64,000 bases of DNA from positions 1 through 64,000 of the forward strand of contig VGES01000006.1 of assembly GCA_016869765.1 (NCBI GenBank), read 5' to 3'. A model generated the notes under the pieces. The model saw nothing but the letters and a program-made list of their open reading frames with translations, had not been told where the DNA came from and searched no databases. Position 1 is the stretch's first letter. Each line of letters begins with the position of its first letter. The position numbers were made by a program, and so were the translations under genes. The stretch comes from Alphaproteobacteria bacterium. GTDB lineage: Bacteria > Pseudomonadota > Alphaproteobacteria > SHVP01. Of the stretch, positions 53,511 to 61,474 are shown piece by piece.

Positions 53511-53543
53511 CGGGCGATACCAGACGCCGGCCCGAGCGGCCGG

Positions 53544-54089
53544 TCAAGCCTGTGGCCGCATCATCCGACGGAGCGTGCCGTCCCGATCGAATAGACTGCG
53601 TTTCAGGGCACCGGTGACATGCAGGGCCAAGACGGCGACCAGTGCATGAGAAAAGACCGCGTGCCACGCTTCCGACGGGCCGTGCCAGGAACGATCGAGC
53701 CCGAGGGTCGGTGCCAGGAAGATGCCGTAGATGCTCGCCAGCCGTGGGCTGGTCGCCGCGGCGAGATAGCCGCTCAAGAGCGTCGCAAGCAGGAGCGCGA
53801 GCAGCGCGACGTGAACCAGTCGGGCCAGCCGGTTCTCCCAAGCCCGACCGGACGTGAGCGACGGCCAAGGGTTCATCAGGCGCCAGCCGACCCTGAGGAA
53901 GCCGACGATCACGGAGATCCAACCGATCATGAGGTGGACGTTCACGATATCGCGAAACAGCGGTCCGCGCGGCAGGAGCAGCAGTGCATAGCCGCTCACC
54001 ATCAGGGCCAGCACCGCCAGTGCACCGATCCAATGCAGCGAAATCGACCCTCGGCCATAACCACGACCACTGTCGAGCAACGCCATCAT
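53544..54089 (-). CDS. Cytochrome b561
   Basis: A 181-residue membrane heme protein from ATG 54089, behind GGAGGAGC. Four helices: SISLHWIGALAVLALMVSGYALL, DIVNVHLMIGWISVIVGFLRVGWRLM, LARLVHVALLALLLATLLSGYLA and HAVFSHALVAVLALHVTGALKRSLF. Conserved His residues in these helices ligate two hemes. It shuttles electrons across the inner membrane, perhaps for superoxide removal as in E. coli CybB. It is divergent from the GNAT gene at 54204. Confidence 0.92.
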   Translation of the reverse strand: MMALLDSGRGYGRGSISLHWIGALAVLALMVSGYALLLLPRGPLFRDIVNVHLMIGWISVIVGFLRVGWRLMNPWPSLTSGRAWENRLARLVHVALLALLLATLLSGYLAAATSPRLASIYGIFLAPTLGLDRSWHGPSEAWHAVFSHALVAVLALHVTGALKRSLFDRDGTLRRMMRPQA

Positions 54090-54203
54090 CACGGCTCCTC
54101 CGTCTCCGTAGACACGCCGATTCTCGGGCAATTCCGTCGGCGACGCGCCCGCTTTTCGCCTACGATCACGAAGTTGTTCACGCCCGGGAGTCCACGCTGC
54201 GCC

Positions 54204-54740
54204 ATGACCGCCGTCGTCGTTCGACCCGCCCGCGTCGAGGATTTCCCTGCCATCCAGGCGATCTATGCCGATCACGTCCGAACCGGCCTCGCATCGTTCG
54301 AAGAAGAGCCGCCCGATGTCGATGAAATGATCCGGCGGTGGCGCGGTGTCGACGTTCTTGGGCTGCCCTACGTCGTCGCAAATGTGGCCGGGGCCGTCGC
54401 CGGCTACGCCTATGCTCATCCCTACCATGCGCGCAGTGCTTACCGATTTACGGTCGAGGATTCGATCTACGTCGCCGCCGATCGACACCGACGCGGTGTC
54501 GGTGCGGCGCTGCTTGATCGCATCATCGCGGACTGCACCGCCGGCGGTTATCGCCAGATGATGGCGATCATCGGCAACTCGGCCAACGCTGGTTCTATTG
54601 GCCTGCATCGCTCACGCGGCTTCACCCACGTCGGCGTCCTGCGCTCGGTCGGCTACAAGTTCGGTCGCTGGGTCGATTCGGTATTTATGCAGCGGGCGCT
54701 GGGACCCGGGGATTCGGTGCTGCCGAACGCGGTGCCATGA
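54204..54740 (+). CDS. GNAT acetyltransferase, phosphinothricin-acetyltransferase-like
   Basis: A 178-residue enzyme from ATG 54204 (MTAVVVRPARVEDFPAIQAIYADHV). It has family marks GLASFEEEPPDVDEMIRRW, VAGYAYAHPYHARSAYRFTVEDSIYVAADRHRRGVGAALLDRIIADC (acetyl-CoA loop) and GSIGLHRSRGFTHVGVLRSVGYKFGRW. Homologues acetylate phosphinothricin, methionine sulfone or other amino-acid analogues, so this is a likely detoxifying or amino-acid-modifying acetylase. The last 56 bp overlap the convergent EVE gene. Confidence 0.88.
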   Translation: MTAVVVRPARVEDFPAIQAIYADHVRTGLASFEEEPPDVDEMIRRWRGVDVLGLPYVVANVAGAVAGYAYAHPYHARSAYRFTVEDSIYVAADRHRRGVGAALLDRIIADCTAGGYRQMMAIIGNSANAGSIGLHRSRGFTHVGVLRSVGYKFGRWVDSVFMQRALGPGDSVLPNAVP

Positions 54741-55164
54741 TGTCCTCGCGCGGCGACGTCATCAGGGCCGCGAGCAGGTCGTGGTCGCTGGCCGTGATCT
54801 CGAACAGGCTGCGGCGGAACACGAAGCCCCACGGTTCGTAGCCGCGGGTCATCGACAGACGCTCGAGCAACGGGCGCACGGGAACTTCGCTCACCTCGCG
54901 ATAGTGCATCGATCGCCGATAGACCGACGACCCGTCCAAGCTGATGCGATAGATGGAGCCATCCGAGACCTCGCCGAGCGCGACGAATGCCTGGACGCGG
55001 TCGCCGGACCGCAGCCCGACGCGGGGCGCGTAATAGACCACCCGGTCGCCGGCACTCAGCCGCCGCAGCGGCGTCAATTTGCCGTGAGCCGCCTGACAAA
55101 AACTGCCCGCCACGGCGAGCGAAACATGCTCGCGCGAGGCGACGACAACCCAGAAGCGCATCAT
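54685..55164 (-). CDS. EVE-domain protein
   Basis: A 159-residue protein (ATG 55164 or 55161). MRFWVVVASREHVSLAVAGSFCQAAHGKLTPLRRLSAGDRVVYYAPR starts an EVE/PUA-like fold, and GYEPWGFVFRRSLFEITASDHDLL ends it. EVE domains read modified nucleotides such as 5-methylcytosine or modified RNA bases and occur in restriction and stress settings; a lone copy may bind modified RNA. It is divergent from the MarR gene, and the operator palindrome overlaps its -35 region. The C-terminus overlaps the PAT-like gene. Confidence 0.85.
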   Translation of the reverse strand: MMRFWVVVASREHVSLAVAGSFCQAAHGKLTPLRRLSAGDRVVYYAPRVGLRSGDRVQAFVALGEVSDGSIYRISLDGSSVYRRSMHYREVSEVPVRPLLERLSMTRGYEPWGFVFRRSLFEITASDHDLLAALMTSPREDIMAPRSAAPNPRVPAPAA

Positions 55165-55191
55165 AATCTCTTGGAGACGGGTCCCTCGCCG

Positions 55192-55219
55192 ATCATAGGA
55201 TGTGTCAGGCGCCTGATAA
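55192..55219 (-). promoter_or_regulatory. Promoter of the EVE gene
   Basis: On the minus strand TTATCA (55214-55219) and TATGAT (55192-55197) are 16 bp apart, giving a start about 20 bp before the EVE ATG. The -35 overlaps the MarR palindrome at 55205-55216. Confidence 0.55.
55205..55216 (+). promoter_or_regulatory. MarR operator-like palindrome
   Basis: TCAGGCGCCTGA is a perfect 12-bp palindrome, 2 bp before the MarR ATG and inside the divergent EVE promoter. MarR dimers bind such sites and commonly repress their own gene and a divergent neighbour, so it likely controls both. Confidence 0.6.
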
Positions 55220-55740
55220 TGTCAACGGTTGTTCTACCGCCCTGGGTGGTTGCTCCCACGGCTTATTTGATTGCCACCACGCAACGTGCGGCGCAGGCGC
55301 ATCTCGATCAACGCTTGCGCAGTCGTGGCCTCAACGTGTCGCAACTGCGCATGCTGGCCGCGATCTTCCGGTCTCCCGGAACGTCGAACGCGGCACTCGC
55401 CCGGGCCGTCGCCATGACCCCACAGACCACCCAAGCCCTCATCGCGCGGCTCGAGGATCTCGGCCTCGTCGAGCGTCAGGGCGACCCCGATCACGGCCGT
55501 GTCCTGCGGACGCAACTCACCGCCAAAGGCACGGCGTTCTGGCAATGGGGACAAGGCCAAGTGAAACAGACCGAACGCCAGATGATACGCAACCTGTCCG
55601 ATGGCGAGCGCAAGATCTTCCATGAATTGATCTGGCGGGTTCTCGGTAACGTACGGTCGCCGACGCGAATGGCGCGAACGGGCCAATCCAAGCGAGCGAC
55701 CAAGTCGTTGCCCGTTGATCGAGCACGACCGACCCGGTAG
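55219..55740 (+). CDS. MarR-family transcriptional regulator
   Basis: A 173-residue regulator from ATG 55219 (MSTVVLPPWVVAPTAYLIATTQRAAQAHLDQRLRSRGLNVSQLRMLAAI). The winged helix covers about residues 45-115: NAALARAVAMTPQTTQALIARLEDLGLVERQGDPDHGRVLRTQLT. No ribosome site is obvious and the ATG follows the palindrome by 2 bp, so the mRNA may be nearly leaderless. It probably responds to a phenolic or oxidative ligand. It may regulate the divergent EVE gene and itself. Confidence 0.88.
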   Translation: MSTVVLPPWVVAPTAYLIATTQRAAQAHLDQRLRSRGLNVSQLRMLAAIFRSPGTSNAALARAVAMTPQTTQALIARLEDLGLVERQGDPDHGRVLRTQLTAKGTAFWQWGQGQVKQTERQMIRNLSDGERKIFHELIWRVLGNVRSPTRMARTGQSKRATKSLPVDRARPTR

Positions 55741-55753
55741 CCTCCCGCCGCGC

Positions 55754-56464
55754 ATGGCTGGCAGGATCCTCGCGATCGTCCATCAAAAGCACTCTCGCAC
55801 CCGGCGAGTGGGGCGTGTGCTGCGTCGGCTGGGCTACGAGGTCGACATCCGCCGTCCGTGCGTCGGACATTCCCTGCCCGTAACCATGGAACAGCACGAT
55901 GCTGTGGTGGTGTTCGGCGGTCCGATGAGCGCCTACGAGGAAGACAAATACGACTTCATCAAGCGCGAACTCGACTGGATCCCGATGGCGGTCGAGTCGG
56001 GGAAGCCTTACCTCGGCATCTGCCTCGGGGCGCAGCTTCTTGCGCACGCCCTCGGAGCGCGCGTTGCCACCCACCGTGACGGCCTGTTCGAGGTCGGCTA
56101 TTTCGCTTTCTACCCAACGACCGAAGGCGCCGCGGTGTTCGGGGAGCCCGTCATGCATGCCTACCAGTGGCACAAAGACGGGTTCGAGATTCCCAAGGGG
56201 GCCGTCCTCCTGGCGCGCGGGGAACGGTTCGAGAATCAGGCGTTTCGCTACGGCGAAAATGCCTTCGCGGTGCAGTTCCATCCCGAACTGACGCCCAAGA
56301 CCATGGAACGGTGGTCGGGCTTCGCGCACAAGCGCAACGTGCCCGGTGCGCAGCCGCTCGAGGAACTGATTGCCACGCGGGATCGCCACGAGCCGACCGT
56401 CCGTCGCTGGCTCAATCGTTTCCTGCCGCGTTGGTTGGCCTCGGTTCGGCCCAAGGGAGTGTGA
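55754..56464 (+). CDS. Class I glutamine amidotransferase-like protein
   Basis: A 236-residue cytoplasmic protein from ATG 55754 (MAGRILAIVHQKH). The catalytic Cys is in YLGICLGAQLLAHALG, and the His-Glu pair in FAVQFHPELTPKTM. VVFGGPMSAYEED is the oxyanion segment. Such stand-alone GATases (GuaA-like or gamma-glutamyl-peptide hydrolases) lack a synthetase partner here; the substrate is unknown. Its stop overlaps the next start (GTGA). Confidence 0.85.
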   Translation: MAGRILAIVHQKHSRTRRVGRVLRRLGYEVDIRRPCVGHSLPVTMEQHDAVVVFGGPMSAYEEDKYDFIKRELDWIPMAVESGKPYLGICLGAQLLAHALGARVATHRDGLFEVGYFAFYPTTEGAAVFGEPVMHAYQWHKDGFEIPKGAVLLARGERFENQAFRYGENAFAVQFHPELTPKTMERWSGFAHKRNVPGAQPLEELIATRDRHEPTVRRWLNRFLPRWLASVRPKGV

Positions 56465-57033
56465 ACACCCCGTCCCACATCCTCTATGGGGCGGCCATGT
56501 TCGGGCGCCACGGGCGCGGGCCGGCGGTTGCCGCCGCCGCCGGTGGCCTCCTGCCCGACGTCCCGGCATTTCTGTTTGTAAGTTGGGCTACCTGGATCGA
56601 GCACATCGAGCGCCGGGTCATTTTTCGCGAACTCTATTTCTCGCCCGAATGGCAGGCCTGGATTGGGCCGTCGCATTCGATCGTCGTTTGGCTCGGCGTT
56701 CTCGGACTGGCCTTGTGGCAACGCTGGCCGCTGTTGCGCATCGCCGCGCTCGCAGGCCTATTGCACTTGGCCTTCGATTTTCCGGTTCATGCCTCCGACC
56801 CGCATCGACACTTCTGGCCGCTCAGCGATTGGCGGTTCCACAGTCCGTTGTCGTACTGGGAACCCGGCCACTTCCGGGACTACGTTCAGGGCGCCGAGAT
56901 CGCGTTGGCCCTCGCCTCGGCCGTGGCGATCTTTCGCCACCATCGCGATTGGCTAGTTCGGAGTGCGGCGCTCACGCTGCTCCTCGCCTACGTCGGGCAA
57001 ATGGCGCTTTTTGCTCTGTGGTTTGGCCGCTAG
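56461..57033 (+). CDS. Membrane protein of the metal-dependent hydrolase-like YdjM type
   Basis: A 190-residue protein from GTG 56461 (VNTPSHILYGAAMFGRHGRG), coupled to the amidotransferase gene. Several helices (LLPDVPAFLFV, IVVWLGVLGLALWQRW, LTLLLAYVGQMALFALWF) and conserved His residues (TPSHILYG, PSHSIV, AGLLHLAFDFPVHASD) recall the YdjM/YbcI or DUF457 membrane hydrolases. A metal site is possible but function is unproven. It ends tail-to-tail with the next gene. Confidence 0.7.
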   Translation: MNTPSHILYGAAMFGRHGRGPAVAAAAGGLLPDVPAFLFVSWATWIEHIERRVIFRELYFSPEWQAWIGPSHSIVVWLGVLGLALWQRWPLLRIAALAGLLHLAFDFPVHASDPHRHFWPLSDWRFHSPLSYWEPGHFRDYVQGAEIALALASAVAIFRHHRDWLVRSAALTLLLAYVGQMALFALWFGR

Positions 57034-57350
57034 TTGGGGCGGCAGGGCCAAAGAGCAAAATGAGCGTCGACGATGACGCCTTCGGCGTCGAGTTCGTAGG
57101 TATGCGGCCGATCTCCGATCCAGCGCCGGATCGCCAACGCTTGCGTTTCCGTCGTCCAGTCGGGCAGGCAAAGGCTGCGACGCGCCGGCGATAGCTGGAT
57201 CGCGAGCGTTGTCGCCGCGATTCGGACGTGGCAGGTGAGCTCGTCGCGATTGCAATCGGCCAAGAAGTCGAGCACGCGTTCGCTCTGGGCCGATGCAGCA
57301 CCGGCGGCGAGCGTGACCGCAACAGCGGTCGCCAGGCTAACGCGTCGAAT
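57030..57350 (-). CDS. Small exported protein, Rap1a-like, with apparent ATT start
   Basis: The ORF track starts at GTG 57275, but in the same frame 25 residues upstream encode a textbook signal sequence: RRVSLATAVAVTLAAGAASAQSE. The only candidate start for it is ATT at 57350, behind AGCAGG; a TGA blocks any further upstream start. Its reading frame overlaps the end of the upstream gene. The mature part (LADCNRDELTCHVRIAATTLAIQLS, ending WPCRPN) has four Cys and resembles small Rap1a/Tai-type exported domains. ATT starts are rare (infC is the best known). An unseen frame error is the alternative. Confidence 0.6.
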   Translation of the reverse strand: MRRVSLATAVAVTLAAGAASAQSERVLDFLADCNRDELTCHVRIAATTLAIQLSPARRSLCLPDWTTETQALAIRRWIGDRPHTYELDAEGVIVDAHFALWPCRPN

Positions 57351-57729
57351 ATTGCGCCTGCTGGACGAGGACGTTGACCTTGCCCGGGGTCAACAACGAG
57401 TCGGCCTGACGCTTGATCTCGACCATCAGCGCCTCGAGTTGGAGCGGCGTCTGCAACGAATCGAGCGTGCCAGCGTAGCGGGCGACGGACGAGAGGTAGG
57501 CCGCCTGGAGTTTCGGCAGGTTGCGTTTGACGTTGTCGAGCGCTGTCGGATCCAGGACTTCCATGGTCAGCTCGATCGTCAGCCGCCCAAGCGGCCGGTT
57601 GTCACGCGAAATCGGTGCCAACGGCACATAACGTTCGACCTTCGCAGGGGTCGAGCTCGCCGCGATCGCGACGTTGGCTCCAGCCACGATCATGGCGACC
57701 AGCGCGATGAGGAGGAACAAACGGTTCAT
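57337..57729 (-). CDS. Small exported protein with weak FliL-like pattern
   Basis: A 130-residue protein: an N-terminal signal or anchor (MNRLFLLIALVAMIVAGANVAIA), a Ser/Thr/Ala linker and a compact domain with RLTIELTMEVLDPTALDNVKRNLPKLQAAYLSSV. The LTIELTMEV strand, then a long helix, recalls FliL-like proteins, but no flagellar genes are nearby, so I call it hypothetical. Its end overlaps the start of the Rap1a-like gene, and its start overlaps the RidA-like gene stop as ATGA. Confidence 0.6.
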   Translation of the reverse strand: MNRLFLLIALVAMIVAGANVAIAASSTPAKVERYVPLAPISRDNRPLGRLTIELTMEVLDPTALDNVKRNLPKLQAAYLSSVARYAGTLDSLQTPLQLEALMVEIKRQADSLLTPGKVNVLVQQAQYSTR

Positions 57730-58133
57730 CGGGGCAACTCGATCACAGGGTGAATCTCCAGCATCGCACCATCGAGGGCAAGGGCCGCCACCTGGACTGC
57801 GGTCGAGGCCGGTTTCGAGGCCTGCGCTCGGCGATAGAAATCGCTGCGAACGTGCGAAGCCTCGGTGAGCGCCTTGAGGTCGGTCGTGAACAGGATCTCG
57901 CTCACCACGTTCTGCAGCGTGGCATCGAGATGCTTCAAGTACGCCTCGAAGCGCGTGTAGATGCGGTGCACTTGGGCCGACATATCGCCGCGCCCGACCA
58001 GATTGAAGCTCTCGTCGGCCGAAAGGATTCCCGACATGTGAACCGTGACGCCAGCGGATCGCACGAAACGCGGAAACCCGAGCTTCTCTTCGAGTGCCCG
58101 ATCGGCATAGACCACTTGATCGAAGCGAGCCAT
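57726..58133 (-). CDS. RidA/YjgF family protein
   Basis: A 135-residue protein with the YjgF fold: FPRFVRSAGVTVHMSGILSADESFN, then MSAQVHRIYTRFEAYLKHLDATLQNVVSEILFTTDLKAL and STAVQVAALALDGAMLEIHPVIEL. The Arg that anchors 2-imino acids in RidA is not clearly placed, so the subgroup is uncertain. It is 1 bp downstream of the CoA-transferase gene and overlaps the next gene, suggesting membership in the catabolic cluster. Confidence 0.85.
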   Translation of the reverse strand: MARFDQVVYADRALEEKLGFPRFVRSAGVTVHMSGILSADESFNLVGRGDMSAQVHRIYTRFEAYLKHLDATLQNVVSEILFTTDLKALTEASHVRSDFYRRAQASKPASTAVQVAALALDGAMLEIHPVIELPR

Positions 58134-58134
58134 C

Positions 58135-59343
58135 TCAGCCTACCTTCTTGCGATCCTTCGGAACGACTCCCTTGGCGACCAGATCGGTGATCGCCGAGGC
58201 AGAATATCCATGCTGACGCAGCACTTCTTCACTGTGCTGACCGAACAGTGGCGGTCGGGCGCGCACGGTACCCGAAGTTCGGCTGAACTTGATCGGGACG
58301 CCGGTGCCCGTGTAGCCGTCCTTCTCGACCACCATCTTGCGATGGATCGTGTGCGGATGACCGAGAATGCCCTTGAGATCGAGGATGGGGCCGGCAGGAA
58401 CCCCTTCTTCGAGCAAGGTTCCGGCAAGTTGTGCGCCGTCCTTCTTCTTGAGCAGCTTGATCAATTCCTCGCGCAGGGCCGGGCGGTTGGCGACACGATC
58501 CGAGTTGTTGATGAAGCGTGGGTCCTTGGCGAGTTCGGGCGCGCCGAGCTCGCCGCAAAGCCGCGCAAACTGTCGGTTGTTGCCGATCGCCATGTAGACC
58601 GGGACGGTGCCCGTTGGAAACGCGTCGTAGGGCGCGATGTTGCTGTGGGCATTGCCCGTGCGCGACGCCGCCTTGCCCAAGAACCAGTTGGCCGCGTGGG
58701 GATGCTGCAAAGCGACCCCGGTGTCGAACAGGCTCGCCTCTACCAGTTGCCCCTTGCCCGAGCGGGTGCGCTCGATACCGGCCGCCAGGATCGCGTTCGC
58801 GGCAAACAGGGCGGTGCCGAGGTCGACGAGCGGAATTCCCATGCGTACGCCCTCGGCCTCGGGCTGGCCGTTGACCGAGAACCAAGCGCACATCGCCTGA
58901 ATGACGGCGTCATAGCCCGGGTAACCGCCGAGGGGGCCGTCCGCTCCGAAGCCCGTGACGCGACAATGGATGAGTCGCGGGAAACGCTTGGAGAGCACCT
59001 CGTCATAACCGAGGTTCCACTTCTCGAGGGTCCCGGTTTTGAAGTTCTCCGTGAGAACGTCGGCACGCTCGAGCAGGCGCAACAGCACCTCGCGTCCCTC
59101 GGGCTTGCTCACGTCGAGCGCGATGCTCTTCTTGTTGCGGTTGGCGCCCATGAAATAGGCGGCTTCGCCGTCGCGGAACGGTGGACCCCAATCGCGAGTC
59201 TCGTCGCCCTGCGGCGGTTCGACCTTGATGACCTCGGCACCGAGGTCGCCCAGGAGTTGCGTGCAGTAGGGCCCGCCCAGGACGCGGGTCAGGTCGATGA
59301 TCTTCCAGCCGGCCAACGGGCCGGCGGCAGTGCTGTCAGCCAT
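58135..59343 (-). CDS. CaiB/BaiF family CoA-transferase
   Basis: A 402-residue family III CoA-transferase. The N-terminus AGWKIIDLTRVLGGPYCTQLLGDLGAEVIKVEPPQGDETR is diagnostic. The catalytic Asp is in MGIPLVDLGTALFAANAIL (near residue 172). Members transfer CoA between carboxylic acids such as carnitine, bile acids, oxalate or succinate derivatives. Neighbours include an isocitrate-lyase-family enzyme and a cysteine hydrolase, pointing to breakdown of an organic acid. The gene is complete. Confidence 0.92.
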   Translation of the reverse strand: MADSTAAGPLAGWKIIDLTRVLGGPYCTQLLGDLGAEVIKVEPPQGDETRDWGPPFRDGEAAYFMGANRNKKSIALDVSKPEGREVLLRLLERADVLTENFKTGTLEKWNLGYDEVLSKRFPRLIHCRVTGFGADGPLGGYPGYDAVIQAMCAWFSVNGQPEAEGVRMGIPLVDLGTALFAANAILAAGIERTRSGKGQLVEASLFDTGVALQHPHAANWFLGKAASRTGNAHSNIAPYDAFPTGTVPVYMAIGNNRQFARLCGELGAPELAKDPRFINNSDRVANRPALREELIKLLKKKDGAQLAGTLLEEGVPAGPILDLKGILGHPHTIHRKMVVEKDGYTGTGVPIKFSRTSGTVRARPPLFGQHSEEVLRQHGYSASAITDLVAKGVVPKDRKKVG

Positions 59344-59354
59344 GATGTTCTCGT

Positions 59355-59978
59355 CTATGCGGGGACTTTCATGCCGCGCTGGACCGCGGGCCGAAGGCCC
59401 ACCTTATCGACCCAACGCTGCAAATTTGGAAACGCCTTGATGCCCTCGTCGAGGCGCGAGGCCGAAGACGTGGCACTCGGATAGGTCAGCACGTCGGCCA
59501 CGGTGTAGTCCTGGCCGGCGATGAAGGGTGACGCTGCGAGGCGCTGGTCGAGTACGGCAAGAAACCGTTTGGCGCGCCCCTCCATCAGGTCGATTGCGTA
59601 CGGATTCTTCTCGGGCGCCGCGATCTTGAAATAGAACTGACCGGCGAAGGCGCTAGCGAGATCGGCGATCACCATCGCCGACCACTTGTAGACTTCCGCT
59701 CGCGCTCCGAGATCTTTGGGCATCAGCTTGCCGGTTTTCTCCGCCAGGTAGAACGCGATCGCCATGGTCTCGAAGACCGCATAGGGCTTGCCACCCGGTC
59801 CCTCGCGATCGACGATCGCCGGGGCCATGCCGCACGGATTGATCGCCAGGAACTCCCTGCTCAGGTGCTGCTTGGTCTTGAAGTCGATGACGTGAACGGT
59901 GTAGGGCAACGCCAACTCCTCGAGCATGATCGAGGCGCGTTGGCCATTGGCCGTCGGGACGGTGTAGAGATCGATCAC
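59355..59978 (-). CDS. Glutathione S-transferase, YghU/Ure2p-like (copy 1)
   Basis: A 207-residue GST from GTG 59978 behind AAGGAAATCCC. IDLYTVPTANGQRASIMLEELALPYTVHVIDF is typical of the nu-class (YfcG/YghU) GSTs, which use Asn/Thr rather than Tyr or Ser to activate the thiol and show disulfide reductase activity. VYETMAIAFYLAEKT-like segment (FETMAIAFYLAEKT) binds glutathione. It lies between CaiB and a second GST of the same group (25 bp apart). Confidence 0.9.
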   Translation of the reverse strand: MIDLYTVPTANGQRASIMLEELALPYTVHVIDFKTKQHLSREFLAINPCGMAPAIVDREGPGGKPYAVFETMAIAFYLAEKTGKLMPKDLGARAEVYKWSAMVIADLASAFAGQFYFKIAAPEKNPYAIDLMEGRAKRFLAVLDQRLAASPFIAGQDYTVADVLTYPSATSSASRLDEGIKAFPNLQRWVDKVGLRPAVQRGMKVPA

Positions 59979-60003
59979 GGGATTTCCTTCTTGGCGGGCG
60001 CGA

Positions 60004-60636
60004 CTAGAACAATCCCGGCAGGACGGCCTCGCCGCGCTTGACCGCCGGGCGCTGCGAGACCCGGTCGCGCCAGCCCAAGATGTGTTTGTATGGCGCAAGG
60101 CCGTTTTCGCCCAGCCGTTTTCCGGACACGGTGATCACCGGGTAGAGCTGGACGTCGGCATAGCTGTACTCCGCCCCGGCGAGATAAGGCGCGGCCGCAA
60201 GGCGTTCATCGAGCACTCTTAGGAAGCGGTGAACCAGTTGGACGTAATAGTCGACGGCCGCCGTGGTGTCGGCCTTCAGGTTCTTCAGGTTGAATTGCGC
60301 GCTGAACGCGGGCCCGAGATCGGACAACACGACGCAGGACCATTCGTAGGCCAATGCCCGCTCGGCCAGGCCAACCGGGATCAGTTTTCCCGATTTCTCC
60401 CCGAGATAGAGACAAATGGCCAGCGTCTCGAACACCTTGAGCGGCTTCCCTCCCGGGCCGTCGTGATCGACAATCGCCGGCATCTTGCCCACCGGGTTGA
60501 CGGCTAGGTACTCCGGGCTTTTGTGGGCGCCCTTCATCATGTCCAGCGGCTTCAAGGTATAGGGCAGGCCCGTCTCCTCGAGCATGATGGCAACCTTCTG
60601 CCCGTTGGCCGTGCCAAATCCGAAAAAATCGATCAT
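60004..60636 (-). CDS. Glutathione S-transferase, YghU/Ure2p-like (copy 2)
   Basis: A 210-residue paralogue of the next gene: MIDFFGFGTANGQKVAIMLEETGLPYTLKPLDM, then FETLAICLYLGEKSGKLIP. It is a tandem, diverged copy, possibly a heterodimer partner. The role inside a CoA-transferase/isochorismatase cluster is unclear; detoxifying an electrophilic intermediate or maleylpyruvate-like isomerisation are both possible. Confidence 0.9.
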   Translation of the reverse strand: MIDFFGFGTANGQKVAIMLEETGLPYTLKPLDMMKGAHKSPEYLAVNPVGKMPAIVDHDGPGGKPLKVFETLAICLYLGEKSGKLIPVGLAERALAYEWSCVVLSDLGPAFSAQFNLKNLKADTTAAVDYYVQLVHRFLRVLDERLAAAPYLAGAEYSYADVQLYPVITVSGKRLGENGLAPYKHILGWRDRVSQRPAVKRGEAVLPGLF

Positions 60637-60706
60637 TGTCCCTCCCCTGGTGAGCGCACGGCATCCGCGCCGGCTGCTCCGACGTTCGGTCGCATGCCAA
60701 ATTCCG

Positions 60707-61399
60707 CTACGCCGCGAGTGCGGGCAGCGTGGTCAAGCGGCTGATCAGATCGGCCGTCGGCATGACGTCGGCGTACTTCTCCGACATATCGAAGAGATTG
60801 ACCGCGTGTGACACCTTGCTGCGGTCGTACACCGCGTCTTGCGGCACGGCGATCCGAAAGTTGAAGGCGAAGGCATCGATCACCGAAGAGCGCACGCAGC
60901 CCGACGTCGTGCACCCGGTCGCCACAAGGGTGTCCGCGCCCAGGTCGATCAGGTAGGAGCACAGCGAAGTGCCAAAGAATGCGCTGGGATGGCGCTTCGG
61001 CACCAGAATGTCGCCCTCTCGCGGCGCCACCTCGGCGACGAACTCGTAGCCCTTGTCGCTGATGGTCATGATCGCCGGCACCTTTGCGGCGAGACGCCCC
61101 GCGTCATAGGCCTTCTTGGGCGCCACGTGGGGGTAGAGCACCGGCCATTTCTTGTCGCGGAACACCTTGAGCAGTTTCTCGATGTTGTGCACCGCATCCC
61201 AGGCGACGTCGCCGCAGCTCGTCGGAAATTCTTTGATCGACTCCCAGAACGGACGAGACACGGTTCCCGTCGTTCGGTACTGGACGTCGATGATGAGCAG
61301 TGCCGGCTTCTTGCCGAGCCCGGTCGGCCGGCCAAATCCGGCCGCGCGATAGGCGCGTTGTTCGTCTTCGCTGATGATTCCGTCCCAGGGGCGAGCCAT
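60707..61399 (-). CDS. Cysteine hydrolase (isochorismatase-like)
   Basis: A 230-residue protein from ATG 61399 behind AGGAGGAC. The triad is Asp in ALLIIDVQYRT, Lys in VPKRHPSAFFGTSL and Cys in TGCTTSGCVRSSVIDA. The family includes isochorismatases, nicotinamidases and N-carbamoylsarcosine amidase. The longer N-terminus (RPWDGIISEDEQRAYRAAGFGRPTGLGKKPALLIID) is like N-carbamoylsarcosine amidases. It may release ammonia or carbamate from an amide in the same pathway as CaiB and the lyase. Confidence 0.88.
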   Translation of the reverse strand: MARPWDGIISEDEQRAYRAAGFGRPTGLGKKPALLIIDVQYRTTGTVSRPFWESIKEFPTSCGDVAWDAVHNIEKLLKVFRDKKWPVLYPHVAPKKAYDAGRLAAKVPAIMTISDKGYEFVAEVAPREGDILVPKRHPSAFFGTSLCSYLIDLGADTLVATGCTTSGCVRSSVIDAFAFNFRIAVPQDAVYDRSKVSHAVNLFDMSEKYADVMPTADLISRLTTLPALAA

Positions 61400-61474
61400 A
61401 GCGTCCTCCTTGCGAGCGGCCGACTCTAGCGTCCCCGATGCCGCGGCGGGAGACCCCGGCGGGCCCACCGGCGA

